Shown here: piece by piece, positions 12,455 to 22,161 of the stretch
How positions within the stretch are numbered: position 1 is the first letter of the stretch
Layout: every line of letters begins with the position of its first letter
From: Staphylotrichum longicolle
Lineage: Eukaryota > Ascomycota > Sordariomycetes > Sordariales > Chaetomiaceae
Assembly: GCA_019096155.1 (NCBI GenBank)
Contig: JAHCVI010000005.1
Location: 2,428,468 to 2,492,467, forward strand
Direction: 5' to 3'
Length of the DNA stretch: 64,000 nucleotides
Made by a program: the position numbers and the translations under genes
The notes under the pieces: model-generated
Databases searched by the model: none
Told to the model about the DNA's origin: nothing
What the model saw: only the letters and a program-made list of their open reading frames with translations

Positions 12455-15400
12455 TCACAGCTCGTCGTCCTCGAGCTCCGACGGCTTCAGCAGGCCGCCG
12501 ACCTTGGACCGGCGCTCGTGGTCCGCCGCCCGGGCGTCGCGCTCCTGCTGCTCCTTCTCCACGAGGTAGAGCTCCGCGTTGTCGCCTGCAAACTCGCGCA
12601 GCGAGATGAGGAAGTCGCGGAGCGCAAGCCGGAACTTGTCGTACTGCGTGTTGAGCGTGAAGAGGCCCTCGGCGAAGGCGGTGATTTGGACCCTGGTAGT
12701 CAGGTTAGCTTCCCGGTTGCATATTTGAATCCGCGAGTGGGGAACTTACGGAGTAAGGTTGGAGAATGCGTTCTGCAACAAGGTGCTCACAAAGTTGCCC
12801 AAGAACTCGCGGTTGCCAGTGCCCGGCTGCGCCTGGTCTTTAAGTGCCGTCGGCCGGGTGTTTCGTGGGTGGTTTGGTGCGTGTTGTTTTTGTGTTGTTC
12901 CGTCTTCTCTTCCAGGCACATGTTCAGACCGGCCGTCTCGACGTCGCGGTTGTCGTGCTTGCTAGCCCATAGGCACGAGTCGATGACGAACTTGAACTGC
13001 CGGTTGTCGAGCTTCAGAAGAGCTGGTAAGGGTTAGATTGATGCTATTCAGAAAAAGAGTGTGATGAGACATACCAGGGAAGCAGTGGAGGTTGATTGCC
13101 CGGAGGAGGTTGAAGAACTCCACACGATGCTCAGGGAACTCCGAGAAGTCCTTGTTGATCATGTCCAGAGTGCACTCGAACACGTTCTCCATGATCACGG
13201 GTACCTGGTCCTCCATAAGGCCCTGGTCGCAAATGTCAGTACCACTCCAAACCTCAAAACGAGCGCTTCGCCAACCTGACGTACCGAAAGCTTGGTGATC
13301 ATGGCGGTCATGGCCTTCAGAACCTCAGCGTCGCGAGCATTGGCGACGTTGCGGTTGTAGTCGACCAGCACCGAGTCGAGCAGCTGAGGAACCATCTGCG
13401 TCCTGACAGCCTGCAGATCCTCTGCCTTGTCGACAAACGTCTCCACAAGCTTCAGGATCTCCTTCTTGATAGTCCGAAGACCGCGAACCTTGGGCATCTT
13501 GGTCGCAACCTCGCCTAAGTGGATGGTCAGCAAGAAAAGCTTGACAGAAAGATGAAGATAATACTAACCTTCGCGAGCGACTGCCTCCGAGATGAGCTGG
13601 CTCGTGGCCGCATACATCTGGAGCATGTCGTTGTACAGCCGGCCAATCTGAGGGAAGAAGTAGGGGCCAATCGACGAGCAAGCGGACACGTTGGTCTTCA
13701 TGATGTTGCCGATGATCTTGATCGTATCGGCATCCTGCAGGATAGCAGGGTTCATGGTCGCCTGCTTGATAATCTCATCCCAGGCGGCGTTGGGAATGGC
13801 CATCAACTCAGCCAGGAGCCTTTCTTGCTGGTTGCGGTTGCCTTGCGCGGCCACCATGTACCCGCAGGCCTCATAAAAGGTGTGCACCTGTTGGGGTGTC
13901 AGGTCGCAGGTGATCTTGCCGAGATTCCGGATGATCTCCTCAATGAACGCCTCGTTCTCGCTAGGTTGGAGGGCGACAAAGTGGCGCCTGCACTGCTTAG
14001 CGATCTTGATGAAGGTGTCGCACGCCATGTCCTGGACACCTAGTGTGGGTTAGCTATAACAGTCCTTGCGTTGGTTGGAGATCGACTCGCCTTCGTGGGA
14101 TTCGTGCATGAACTCGAAGAGCTTATTGACAACCGTCTTAAGGAACTTCCAATGCGCCTTGAGGAAGCGTGGGTATTGTCCCACGATGTACATGATGTTG
14201 CTGGCGACTACGGCTTTGTTGTCCTTGCCGCGCTTCATCTCTGTCAGTCCGAGTAAGTCCTTGATTACTGTGACGAGGAAGCGCTTCTCTGTCTCTTCGT
14301 TCATGGCCAAAGAGATGGAACCGATGGCCCAGCAGAGCACGTTGCAGTTGTGCCACGACCACTCGGACCCGTCCACCTGCCGCGCGAGCTTCTCCGTCAT
14401 GATCTGCTCGGTGTCGACAACGTCCAGATGAGTAAGATAGACCAGGCATTCCCGGATCGTCTTGTACAGCTGAACCGTGTCAGTCTCCTTGACGAATTCA
14501 CGGACAATCTCGCCTTCGTCGTTCTCCACGATCAGGACTTCCTCCGGCCGGACCATCTTCTCAATCATCACCACTCTCAGGTTCGACAAGACCTCGTTGT
14601 ACTTGTGCTTGCGAAGGGGATAGTTGGTGAGCAGGGCCGGATTTGGTGCACCTCCACCGCCCATCATGCCTAGAGACATTGAGGTAAGGTCGGAAATCGG
14701 GAGGGACTGCATCTCCTCGTAGAGCTCCTGGACGAGCTTCAGCCAGTAGTCGAGGCAGATCTTGAAGATCTCGCGGTCGTCGATCTGAGAGATTCGGATC
14801 AGGTAGAAATGGCCGTGGGTGAGGAAGTCCCGGTTTGGAAGGTTCTCAATGAGCTACATCAAGGGTTATTACTGCTAGAAAAGATATACCAGAGGCCGAG
14901 AGACGACTTACTGGCAAATGCATGCCGTAGAAGTTGCAGAGGAACAGGGCCAAGTTCTGGATGAACTCCTGATCGCGCGAGTTACTTTGCGGATATGTCG
15001 TCTTGAGGTCCATGTCCAGGGGGATAATGTTGGAGATGGATGTCAAGACCTCGGTGAACATCTTGACCAGCTGCTCATCATAGGTGTTGAGCTGGCCGGG
15101 GCCTCCTGTTTGCAGGCCGCCAATCTCGGTCAAGCACTGCAGCGTGATGTTCCGGAACTCTGGCACCTCGAGGAAGCGAGTCCGGAGCGTCTCGATCAAG
15201 GGTGTCTCGAAGATGTACCCCAATGGAATCCAGTTGCAAAACCGCAACAACGTCTCCAGGGTGGCTTTGATCAAGCTCGGCTGAGTGGCGCTGTTGAGAA
15301 TCTCCTGGCAGAGCTGGAAGATCTGGGAGAACTCGGCGCACATGGTCGTCTTCAAGTTGCGGGTTTTCGTCGACGTCATCTGCTCGGCGGAGTAGTCGAA

Positions 15401-16106
15401 GACCTCCTCGGACAGGAGCCGCAAGATGATCATGTTGTTCTCGCACACCGACAGGCTCGAGTGGCAGGCCGAGATAATCTCGTTGATAAACGTGGGCCAG
15501 TTGTGGGGCCATTCCTGCTTGAGGACCGAGACGAGAACGAGGTTGAGCTTGTTGAGGAGAGTGCGGTGGGTTTTCAGGGCCTCCTCGGTGTTGGAGCATT
15601 GCAGGATGTACTGCACGACGAAGTTGCGAATTCCTAGGTATTTGTCAGCGATTGCCGTGCTCAATCCCCAGACGCAACGACCTGCCTTGACACTGCTCCC
15701 GTGGCAGGACTTTCCACCTTGTCAAGATGACATTGTCGAGAACCTGCAGACCCAAGACTAGTATTTGTAAGCCCTTGAACCACTCCAGCCAGCCTCGCGG
15801 GGGACGAACACTTGGTCTGCTCATACGTCGCCCGCGATAGGATGTCATCGACCATCAACCAGGCATCGGGGTCTTCCTTGAACTGCATTACAAAGTTAGT
15901 TGAGAGCGGGAGGCGGTTGGGTTAGGCGGTGATTGCGGAACGTGCCTGGTTGAGTGCGGCTTGGGCAGCTTTTTGCTATTCCGGAGAGTTCCGTCGTCAG
16001 TATTGGCATCCCACCGACACGAATCTCGGGCCGTAGTTACCTGCTCGCCACGGCCCTCGTAGAAGGCCCGGACGGTCGCGTCCAACTCCTCGATGGAGAC
16101 AGGCAT
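12455..16106 (-). CDS. CRM1: Exportin-1 / CRM1 nuclear export receptor (internal gap)
   Basis: Karyopherin that carries NES cargo out of the nucleus with Ran-GTP. Exons on the minus strand: 16041-16106, 15946-15975 (30-nt microexon), 15810-15882, 15686-15757, 14912-15633, 14091-14853, 13569-14039, 13285-13514, 13075-13222, about 12910-13022, 12750-12838, 12455-12692. Recognisable blocks include LGLQVLDN, TRWKVLP, EWPHNWPTFI, FCNWIPLGYIFETPLI, MACDTFIKIAKQCRRHF, LLRAINLHCFP and the C-terminal GGLLKPSELEDDEL. Three introns use GC-AG ends (see findings). The frame breaks between GLNMCLE (12910) and DQAQPGTGN (12838). About 70 residues expected there in all CRM1 proteins are replaced by 71 nt of AC-rich sequence without any GT, so no intron can bridge it. 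CRM1 is essential, so an assembly error or a second intact copy is likely. Start at 16106 gives MPVSIEELD. Confidence 0.93.
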
Positions 16107-16757
16107 GGTCGCGCGCCCTGGTACGTCTGTGGTCGGATCTCCAAGGGCAACCTGACAAACCGGTGTGGTCGAGCGAGCAGGGAGAGAGCGTGTTGTCGTT
16201 GCGGGCGGAGCAAAACGCGGGGGTGTGGCGTTCTACTGCAGAGGTTTTGCAAGTCGGAAAGGTGCACTAGGCGGAGAGAGCGGTCAAGGTCTTGAAGAGG
16301 ACTGAGAGTGGAATGACGGAAGCATGGAAAAGAGATTGAGGATCGGGTCGAAAGCTCCAAAAGGCCGAACCCCACCAGCCTCTCGATTGTTGCTGCAACC
16401 CCGCCTTCAGTGCTTGCAGCCTGTTGAGCTGGCACTGGGAAGCTGCGCCCAGATCCCTGCAGCTCTGGCTCTTCTCCTGCGTGTGGTCCCTGCGCTGAGC
16501 CTCAGACTCCAGTTGATGCACCACAGCCTCTGATATATCAGACCCCATCTCTTGAAGAAACAAGGTGGCCTAGAAAGGCAAAAGAGAAAAGCGAGAACAT
16601 TCTTGTTATGAAAGGACAAAGGTATGTCACTTTCATTTCCACTGGCTACCCACCTTCTTCTTTACATGTCTCCTTTCTGTGTTGTTTCTTTCTTCGATTT
16701 TCTGTCTCAGCGGGACATCTGCCGATTTTCGAACCGCAGTTTCAACAATAAAAGTGG
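16107..16757. other. CRM1 upstream / tRNA-Trp upstream spacer
   Basis: Holds the CRM1 promoter and leader and the 5' flank of the tRNA gene. A T/C-rich stretch lies about 16650-16710. No coding region recognised. Confidence 0.55.
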
Positions 16758-16830
16758 GGCCTCATGGCGTAATTGGTAGCGCGTTCGACTCCAGATCGAA
16801 AGGTTATCCGTTCAAGTCGGGTTGGGGTCA
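16758..16830 (+). tRNA. tRNA-Trp (anticodon CCA)
   Basis: A full cloverleaf can be folded by eye. The acceptor stem is GGCCTCA pairing with TGGGGTC, with G-T pairs. The D-arm has a GCG/CGC stem and a loop holding TTGGTAG. The anticodon stem is TTCGA/TCGAA around loop CTCCAGA (anticodon CCA). The variable loop is short. The T-arm is ATCCG/CGGGT around TTCAAGT. The discriminator base is A and CCA is not encoded. There is no intron. A T-rich stretch after 16833 can serve as the RNA polymerase III terminator. Confidence 0.95.
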
Positions 16831-17453
16831 TCTCATTTGTTTTGATTTTTGAATCAACCAACTCCTTGTGTTTAGCTCAGCGCCTCTCTGACTTATCACT
16901 CGCTCTCGACTTGCCCGGTACAGTCCAAAGGATGGTAACTAGACCTATAGATTTTTCCTGATTTGGAGGTCGCGCCCAGTGTTTGAGCGCAAGTTGGTGT
17001 GGCTTGGTTGGTTCCTGTTCGGAACAGTTGAGTCCTCGCATGCACCTCAGCCTCCAATCAGCAGACGGCTGTATCAGCCTCACCAAGCAAGCCGATGGAA
17101 GTTCGGGCACGGCAGTCCTGGTTGGGCGGCCGCCCAACCCCCTCGCTGTTTTGGACTGCGTCTGCGCGGGGTTTCCGATGTGAGAGTGTGCCTAGGTATC
17201 AGCTGAGTCTTGACCTGCCACACGAGAAGATCGCCAACCCACAAAAGCAGTTCAACACAGCGCCTTTTCCACCCAAGCTCCCCCCTTCGGATCTTGTACT
17301 TTTTTATTCTGAAACTGCCGGGCTTCCATTCCTTTCATCTTCCGCCGAGTCGATCTTGAATGCTTTATTAATCAGTCTCGAAACCGATGCCCCCCCAGCG
17401 GGAATGGTGGATGCATGCCCAACGCGCCTCTCACACAAGCCCAACAACATCCA
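16831..17453. other. NLR upstream region
   Basis: Spacer between the tRNA and the NLR start, carrying the presumed NLR promoter and leader. No coding feature recognised. An in-frame ATG at 17415, upstream of the chosen start, would add 13 residues. Confidence 0.5.
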
Positions 17454-20400
17454 ATGGGGAAGACATTAAGCCATCAAGACTACACTGTGGGGTGGGTATG
17501 CCCGTTGGAGGTAGAGCAGATCGCTGCCGTGGCAATGCTGGACGAGGAACATGAACGTCTGCCGCAGCCTCCCACAGACCACAACGTGTACACCCTGGGA
17601 AGCATCGCCGGTCATAATGTCGCCATTGCCGGGCTCCATCTTGCCGGGAACAGCCCCGCGGCCACGGTTGTCACGCAGATGAGGACCACGTTCCCGAACC
17701 TAAAGTTTGGCATGCTGGTGGGCATCGGTGGCGGCGTGCCAGTCAGGACCGAGAACGGCATGATCCGGCTCGGCCACGTCGTGGTTAGCAAGCCCACGGG
17801 CGGGCACTCTGGCGCCGTGCAATATGACCATGGGAAAGCCAAGATCGGCCAGTTTGAGCGCACTGGTGCTCTCGCACCTCCTCCGGCGGTGCTCCTGAAT
17901 GCCGCGCAGGATCTGGCGGTCAAGCGCGCCAGTTCGCGCAAAGATCCCATTCAAGTCAACATCAAGAGAATCGACACTGGGATCCGAGGGCTCCGAAGGT
18001 ACAAGCATCCGGGCATGTCGAATGATCATCTGTACAAAGCGAACTACAGACACCGAGAACCCGGGTTGTCCTGTAACGAGTGTGGATGTGACCCTGCGCA
18101 ACGGATCCCACGGCCGACTGATGATGATGACGACGACGACGAGCCGTATGTCGAAGTGCATCGGGGCACGATCGCATCCGGGGAGCTTGTTGTCAAGGAT
18201 CCTGTCTTGAGGGATAAGCTGGCGAAGGAGTACGGTTTTCTCTGCTTTGAGATGGAGGCAGCTGGCGCTCTGGCCGACTTCCCTTGCATTGTCATCCGGG
18301 GTATCTCCGACTATTGCGACTCACACAAAGATGACCGGTGGCATGGATATGCAGCGGCGGCGGCGGCGGCGTATGCTCGGCTGCTATTTTTCCACATGCC
18401 GGTCGACGAAGTGAGGCGGTGCGTATCGAGGTCCGATAGCTTACACGATTAGGCGCTGATTATACATAGCTATATCTCTGACTCTGCTGAGACGGACATC
18501 CACCATGTGAGGCTTCGTCATGATGACCAAGATCGTCAGGACATTCTGGACTGGATCGCGCTGCCCGACTATGGTTCCCATCAGAGCCATTTCTTAGAGA
18601 GACAGCAACCGGGGACCTGCCGATGGTTCTTGGACTCCGAGGCATATCAGGCATGGTTGCAAATGAGGCAACAGACGTTGTTCTGCCCGGGCATTCCGGG
18701 GGCTGGGAAGACGATTCTTACGTCAGTTTTGATCAACGACCTTCAGAAACGATATGGAGACGATGTCAGTGTTGGAGTTGCGTACATTTACTGCAATTTT
18801 CAATGGCAAGAGAAGCAAAAGATCAATGATTTGCTGGCAAGCCTGTTGCGGCAACTCGCGGAGCAATCCTCTTCCCTGCCTGGGGACGTCAAAGAGCTCT
18901 ATCGCCGTCACAAGGGCAGGAAAACAAGGCCATCTTTCGATGAGTTATCGAACTCCCTTCACTCTGTCGCAACAACTTATGCAAGACTCTTTATCGTCAT
19001 CGATGCCCTCGACGAATGCCAAAGGTCCGATGGCTGTCGGGCGAGATTTCTTTCGGAGCTTTTCGATATTCAGAAACGGCACGGAGCAAATATCTTGGCG
19101 ACGTCGAGGGTTATTCAGGACATTGAGAAAGAGTTTGAGGGCAGCGTACGGGTCGAGATTCAGGCCAAGGATGACGACGTGCAAATGTACCTGGACGGCC
19201 ACATGGACAAGCTACTATCCTTCGTTCTCAGCAACCCAGATCTGCAGCGCCTTATCAAGAGCACGATCGCCGAAACCATTAACGGAATGTATGTTGAACA
19301 ACCGAGTGTCTTCTTGAGCTTATCTAATCTTGCCCTTAGGTTTCTTCTTGCCCCGCTGCACATGGACGAACTTGCTCAAGAAGCCACACCCGGAGACATA
19401 GAAGTGGCGCTGCAGAACTTGCCTCGCGGACTCAGCGACACCTATGAGCGAGCAATGCTCAGGATCGAAGGCCAGGGTGGGGGATTGCGCGATTTGGCAA
19501 AGAAAGTCCTGTCGTTGGTCTGCCACGCAAACCGAGCTCTCTCGACGGCCGAACTCCAGCATGCAGTCGCGGTCAGGGCCGGGCAACTGGAACTGAATGA
19601 GAAGTTCATCCCTACCCTCGAGACTATAGGGTCAGTGTGTGCCGGCCTGATCACCCTCGACACACGGAGCGACGTCATTCGTTTTGTGCATCATACCACA
19701 ACTGAGTACTTCAGAGAAGCCAAAGAGCGTTGGTTTCCGACAGCAGAGGCTGACATCACCACAATCTGCGTCACCTATCTCTCCTTCGGCGTCTTTGGGG
19801 GCGGACTTTGTGCGACAGACGACGAGTTCAGAAATCGGCTGCGGTCATATCCATTCTACAGTTACGCTGCAGAAAGTTGGGGTCACCATGCTCGAAAGGC
19901 TTCGGAATGCCATCAAGCTCTGATCCATTTTCTGGTAGATGCGAAGAGGGTAGAAGCTGCGAGCCAGGCATTGATGGCCAGAAAGACATGGCATGGTCAC
20001 GAGAACTACAGCCAAGATGTGCCGAAACAAGTGACTGGACTTCATCTGGCAGCATTCTTTGGGCTTCAAAAAGCTGTGAGCCATCTCCTCCAGCAATGGG
20101 AGAATGTGGACTTGGCAGACAGCTATGGCCGGACGCCGCTGACACGGGCTGCCGAGAAGGGGCATGAGGCCGTCGTACGCCTGCTGCTCGAAAGTGGCGC
20201 CGACATAGAGGCGCGGGGCAAAAATGCCGGAACAGCGCTGTTGTGGGCCGCTGAGTGTGGACACAAGGCTATCGTGCAGTTGCTGCTCGAGAGGGGCGCC
20301 GATATCCTGGCGAAAGGTTTAGGTGGCTGGTCACCGCTGTCAGCGGCCGCTCGTGAGGGGCACGTGGGAGTCGCAGAGCTGTTACTCGACAAGGGCAGCG

Positions 20401-21566
20401 CTGCCCAGATTATGGAAAGGTATGGCCGGCCGTCAATATCTTGGGCTGCCGAGAAGGGGCACGAGGCTATTGTACAGCTGCTCGTCGACAGGGGTATCGA
20501 TATCAATTTGAAGGATAAGCAAGACCGAACACCGTTATTGCTGGCTGCCAGAGGGGGACATCAGTCCATCGTACGACTACTGCTCGACAACGGCGCCGAT
20601 GTGCAGCCAAAGGATTATTGGGGCCGAACGTCGTTGTTCTGGGCCGCTGGAGGGAGAGATGAGGCGGTTGTGCAACTCCTGCTTGCGAAAGGTGCTCAAG
20701 TGAACGAAAAGGACAACTGGGGCCAAACGCCACTATACTGGGCTATGAAACATGGCTTGCACACTGTTGTACGACTACTACTTGTAAATGGTGCCGACGT
20801 CCAGCTGGAAGCAAAGGGTGGCCAAAATCTGCTGCTGTGGGCCGTTGAGTGTGAGCACGAGACTATCGTACGCCTCCTGCTCGACAAGGGGGTTGGCACA
20901 GAGGCGAAAGCTATCAACGGCTGGACACCGCTGTCGTGGGCCTTGCTGAGAGGGCACGAGGTGCTTGTACAGCTACTGCTCAAGAGCGGCGCCGACATCA
21001 ACGCTAAGGACTGTGTCGGTCGATCACCACTCTCGCTCGCCGCTAGAAACGGACACGATACGTTAATGTCCTCTCTGCTTACAGATGACACCATCGACGT
21101 CGACCCAAAAGATCACTATGGCTTTACGCCTTTGTCACTGGCTGCACGACATGGCCACAAAAATGTGGTCAAGCTGTTGCTCGATACGGGGCGCGTTAAA
21201 AGCGACTCGCAGGATTGCTTTGGTCGGACACCGTTATGGTATGCCGTTAAGTATGGATACTCCGACGTTGCGCAGCTCCTGATCGATCACACACAACAGA
21301 GGGATGCATTGCGTTGTAATGACAATTGGCCCGAGAGGGCGCGCTCCAGATATCTCAAGCAGTCATTCGTATGGTGTGCCATCTGTATTGTGGACCTCCA
21401 AGAACAGGACTATTACGAATGCGGCGTCTGTTGTGGTGGAAAGTTTTGTGTTTGTCTAGACTGCTATGAATTTGGCGGACGTTGCTTGGAAGTCGGTCAC
21501 GAGCTGGTTTTGTTTCAAGTAGCAGAGTTCAGGGCCCGCCTGAAAGGTTCTGGCTACTTATCTTAG
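17454..21566 (+). CDS. NLR (STAND) protein: PNP domain - NACHT - 13 ankyrin repeats - Cys-rich tail
   Basis: Fungal NLR-type receptor of the family linked to non-self recognition and regulated cell death. Exons 17454-18418, 18470-19288 and 19340-21566, with two 51-nt GT-AG introns; 1336 aa. Residues ~1-320 are a purine/uridine phosphorylase-like domain (DYTVGWV ... GMLVGIGGGVP ... CFEMEAAGAL ... CIVIRGISDYCDSH) with a run of seven Asp. NACHT follows: Walker A GIPGAGKT (~395), Walker B LFIVIDALDE. Residues ~828-1248 hold 13 ankyrin repeats (units such as GRTPL..AA..GH..VV.LLL..GAD). The tail (~1269-1321) has a CAIC / CGVC / CVCLDC / H pattern like a ZZ zinc finger. Start chosen at MGKTLSHQDYTVGW because the family begins close to DYTVGW. 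The two halves lie in the same frame, separated only by a TAG inside intron 1, so they are joined here by splicing. The ligand is unknown. Confidence 0.92.
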
Positions 21567-21762
21567 TTACCTACAGTAGCGTTGAGACTGTTGACTAGAA
21601 CAATGTCTACCCGGTCCGTTCTGAAACACGGAGACAGCACTGCATGACCGCAAAGTTCTGCTGCCCCCTAGAGAACAGACTCTTATATAGTCCAGCGTGA
21701 CTTTGATGTGCCCTACATTCTAGGATTCCTAGCTTGTGCAACATCGTGTTCTTACGGAATTA

Positions 21763-22161
21763 CTACATAAGATATGTCAGCCCCAATAGGAGTAGCACCC
21801 AGAGACCAATCTGCTTCGCCATTCCCGCCGGTCCAGCCCGAGCCCCTGCATTAAACTGCCAGCCGGTAATAACGCTGTCATTGGTGATGTTGCTGCCGGA
21901 GTTGGTTGCCCTGATGCAAGCTCCCATCTCAAACATGACGTTGTCGCGGTTGGACGAGCCGTTGAAGTAGCGCCGGGGCACCTCGCACCACAGGTAGCAC
22001 CCGTCGACGATCTGGACTCGGCTAGGCGCGCAGCAGGTTGACATGGCGAGGTTTGAGGTGTTGGTGCCCGTCCTGACCATGACGTTGATATTTTGCGGGA
22101 TGGGGAGTGTGACGATGCTCGGGAGCGCCGAATTGCCTCCTGGGCACGATGAGTTTGCCAT
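21763..22161 (-). CDS. Small Cys-containing protein with hydrophobic C-terminal tail
   Basis: 132 aa, one exon, convergent with the NLR and separated by 196 nt. It has about seven Cys (NSSC, STCCAP, DGCYLWC, GACIR), several N-glycosylation sequons (NSS, NTS, NGS, NIT) and a C-terminal hydrophobic run (GLWVLLLLGLTYLM) preceded by small residues, like a GPI-anchor signal. Similar small Cys/sequon-rich proteins are common in Sordariomycetes. A normal N-terminal signal peptide is missing from this frame; a short hydrophobic MQGILPLLL sequence just upstream (22193) is in another frame, so an unseen intron or a start error is possible. Function unknown. Confidence 0.6.
   Translation of the reverse strand: MANSSCPGGNSALPSIVTLPIPQNINVMVRTGTNTSNLAMSTCCAPSRVQIVDGCYLWCEVPRRYFNGSSNRDNVMFEMGACIRATNSGSNITNDSVITGWQFNAGARAGPAGMAKQIGLWVLLLLGLTYLM

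Noticed and set aside
18419..18469. Treating the PNP and NACHT-ankyrin ORFs as two separate genes
   Set aside because: They share a frame, are split by one stop inside a proper 51-nt intron with a branch-point-like GCTGAT, and the fused domain order is a known fungal NLR layout; the second part lacks a good ATG of its own.
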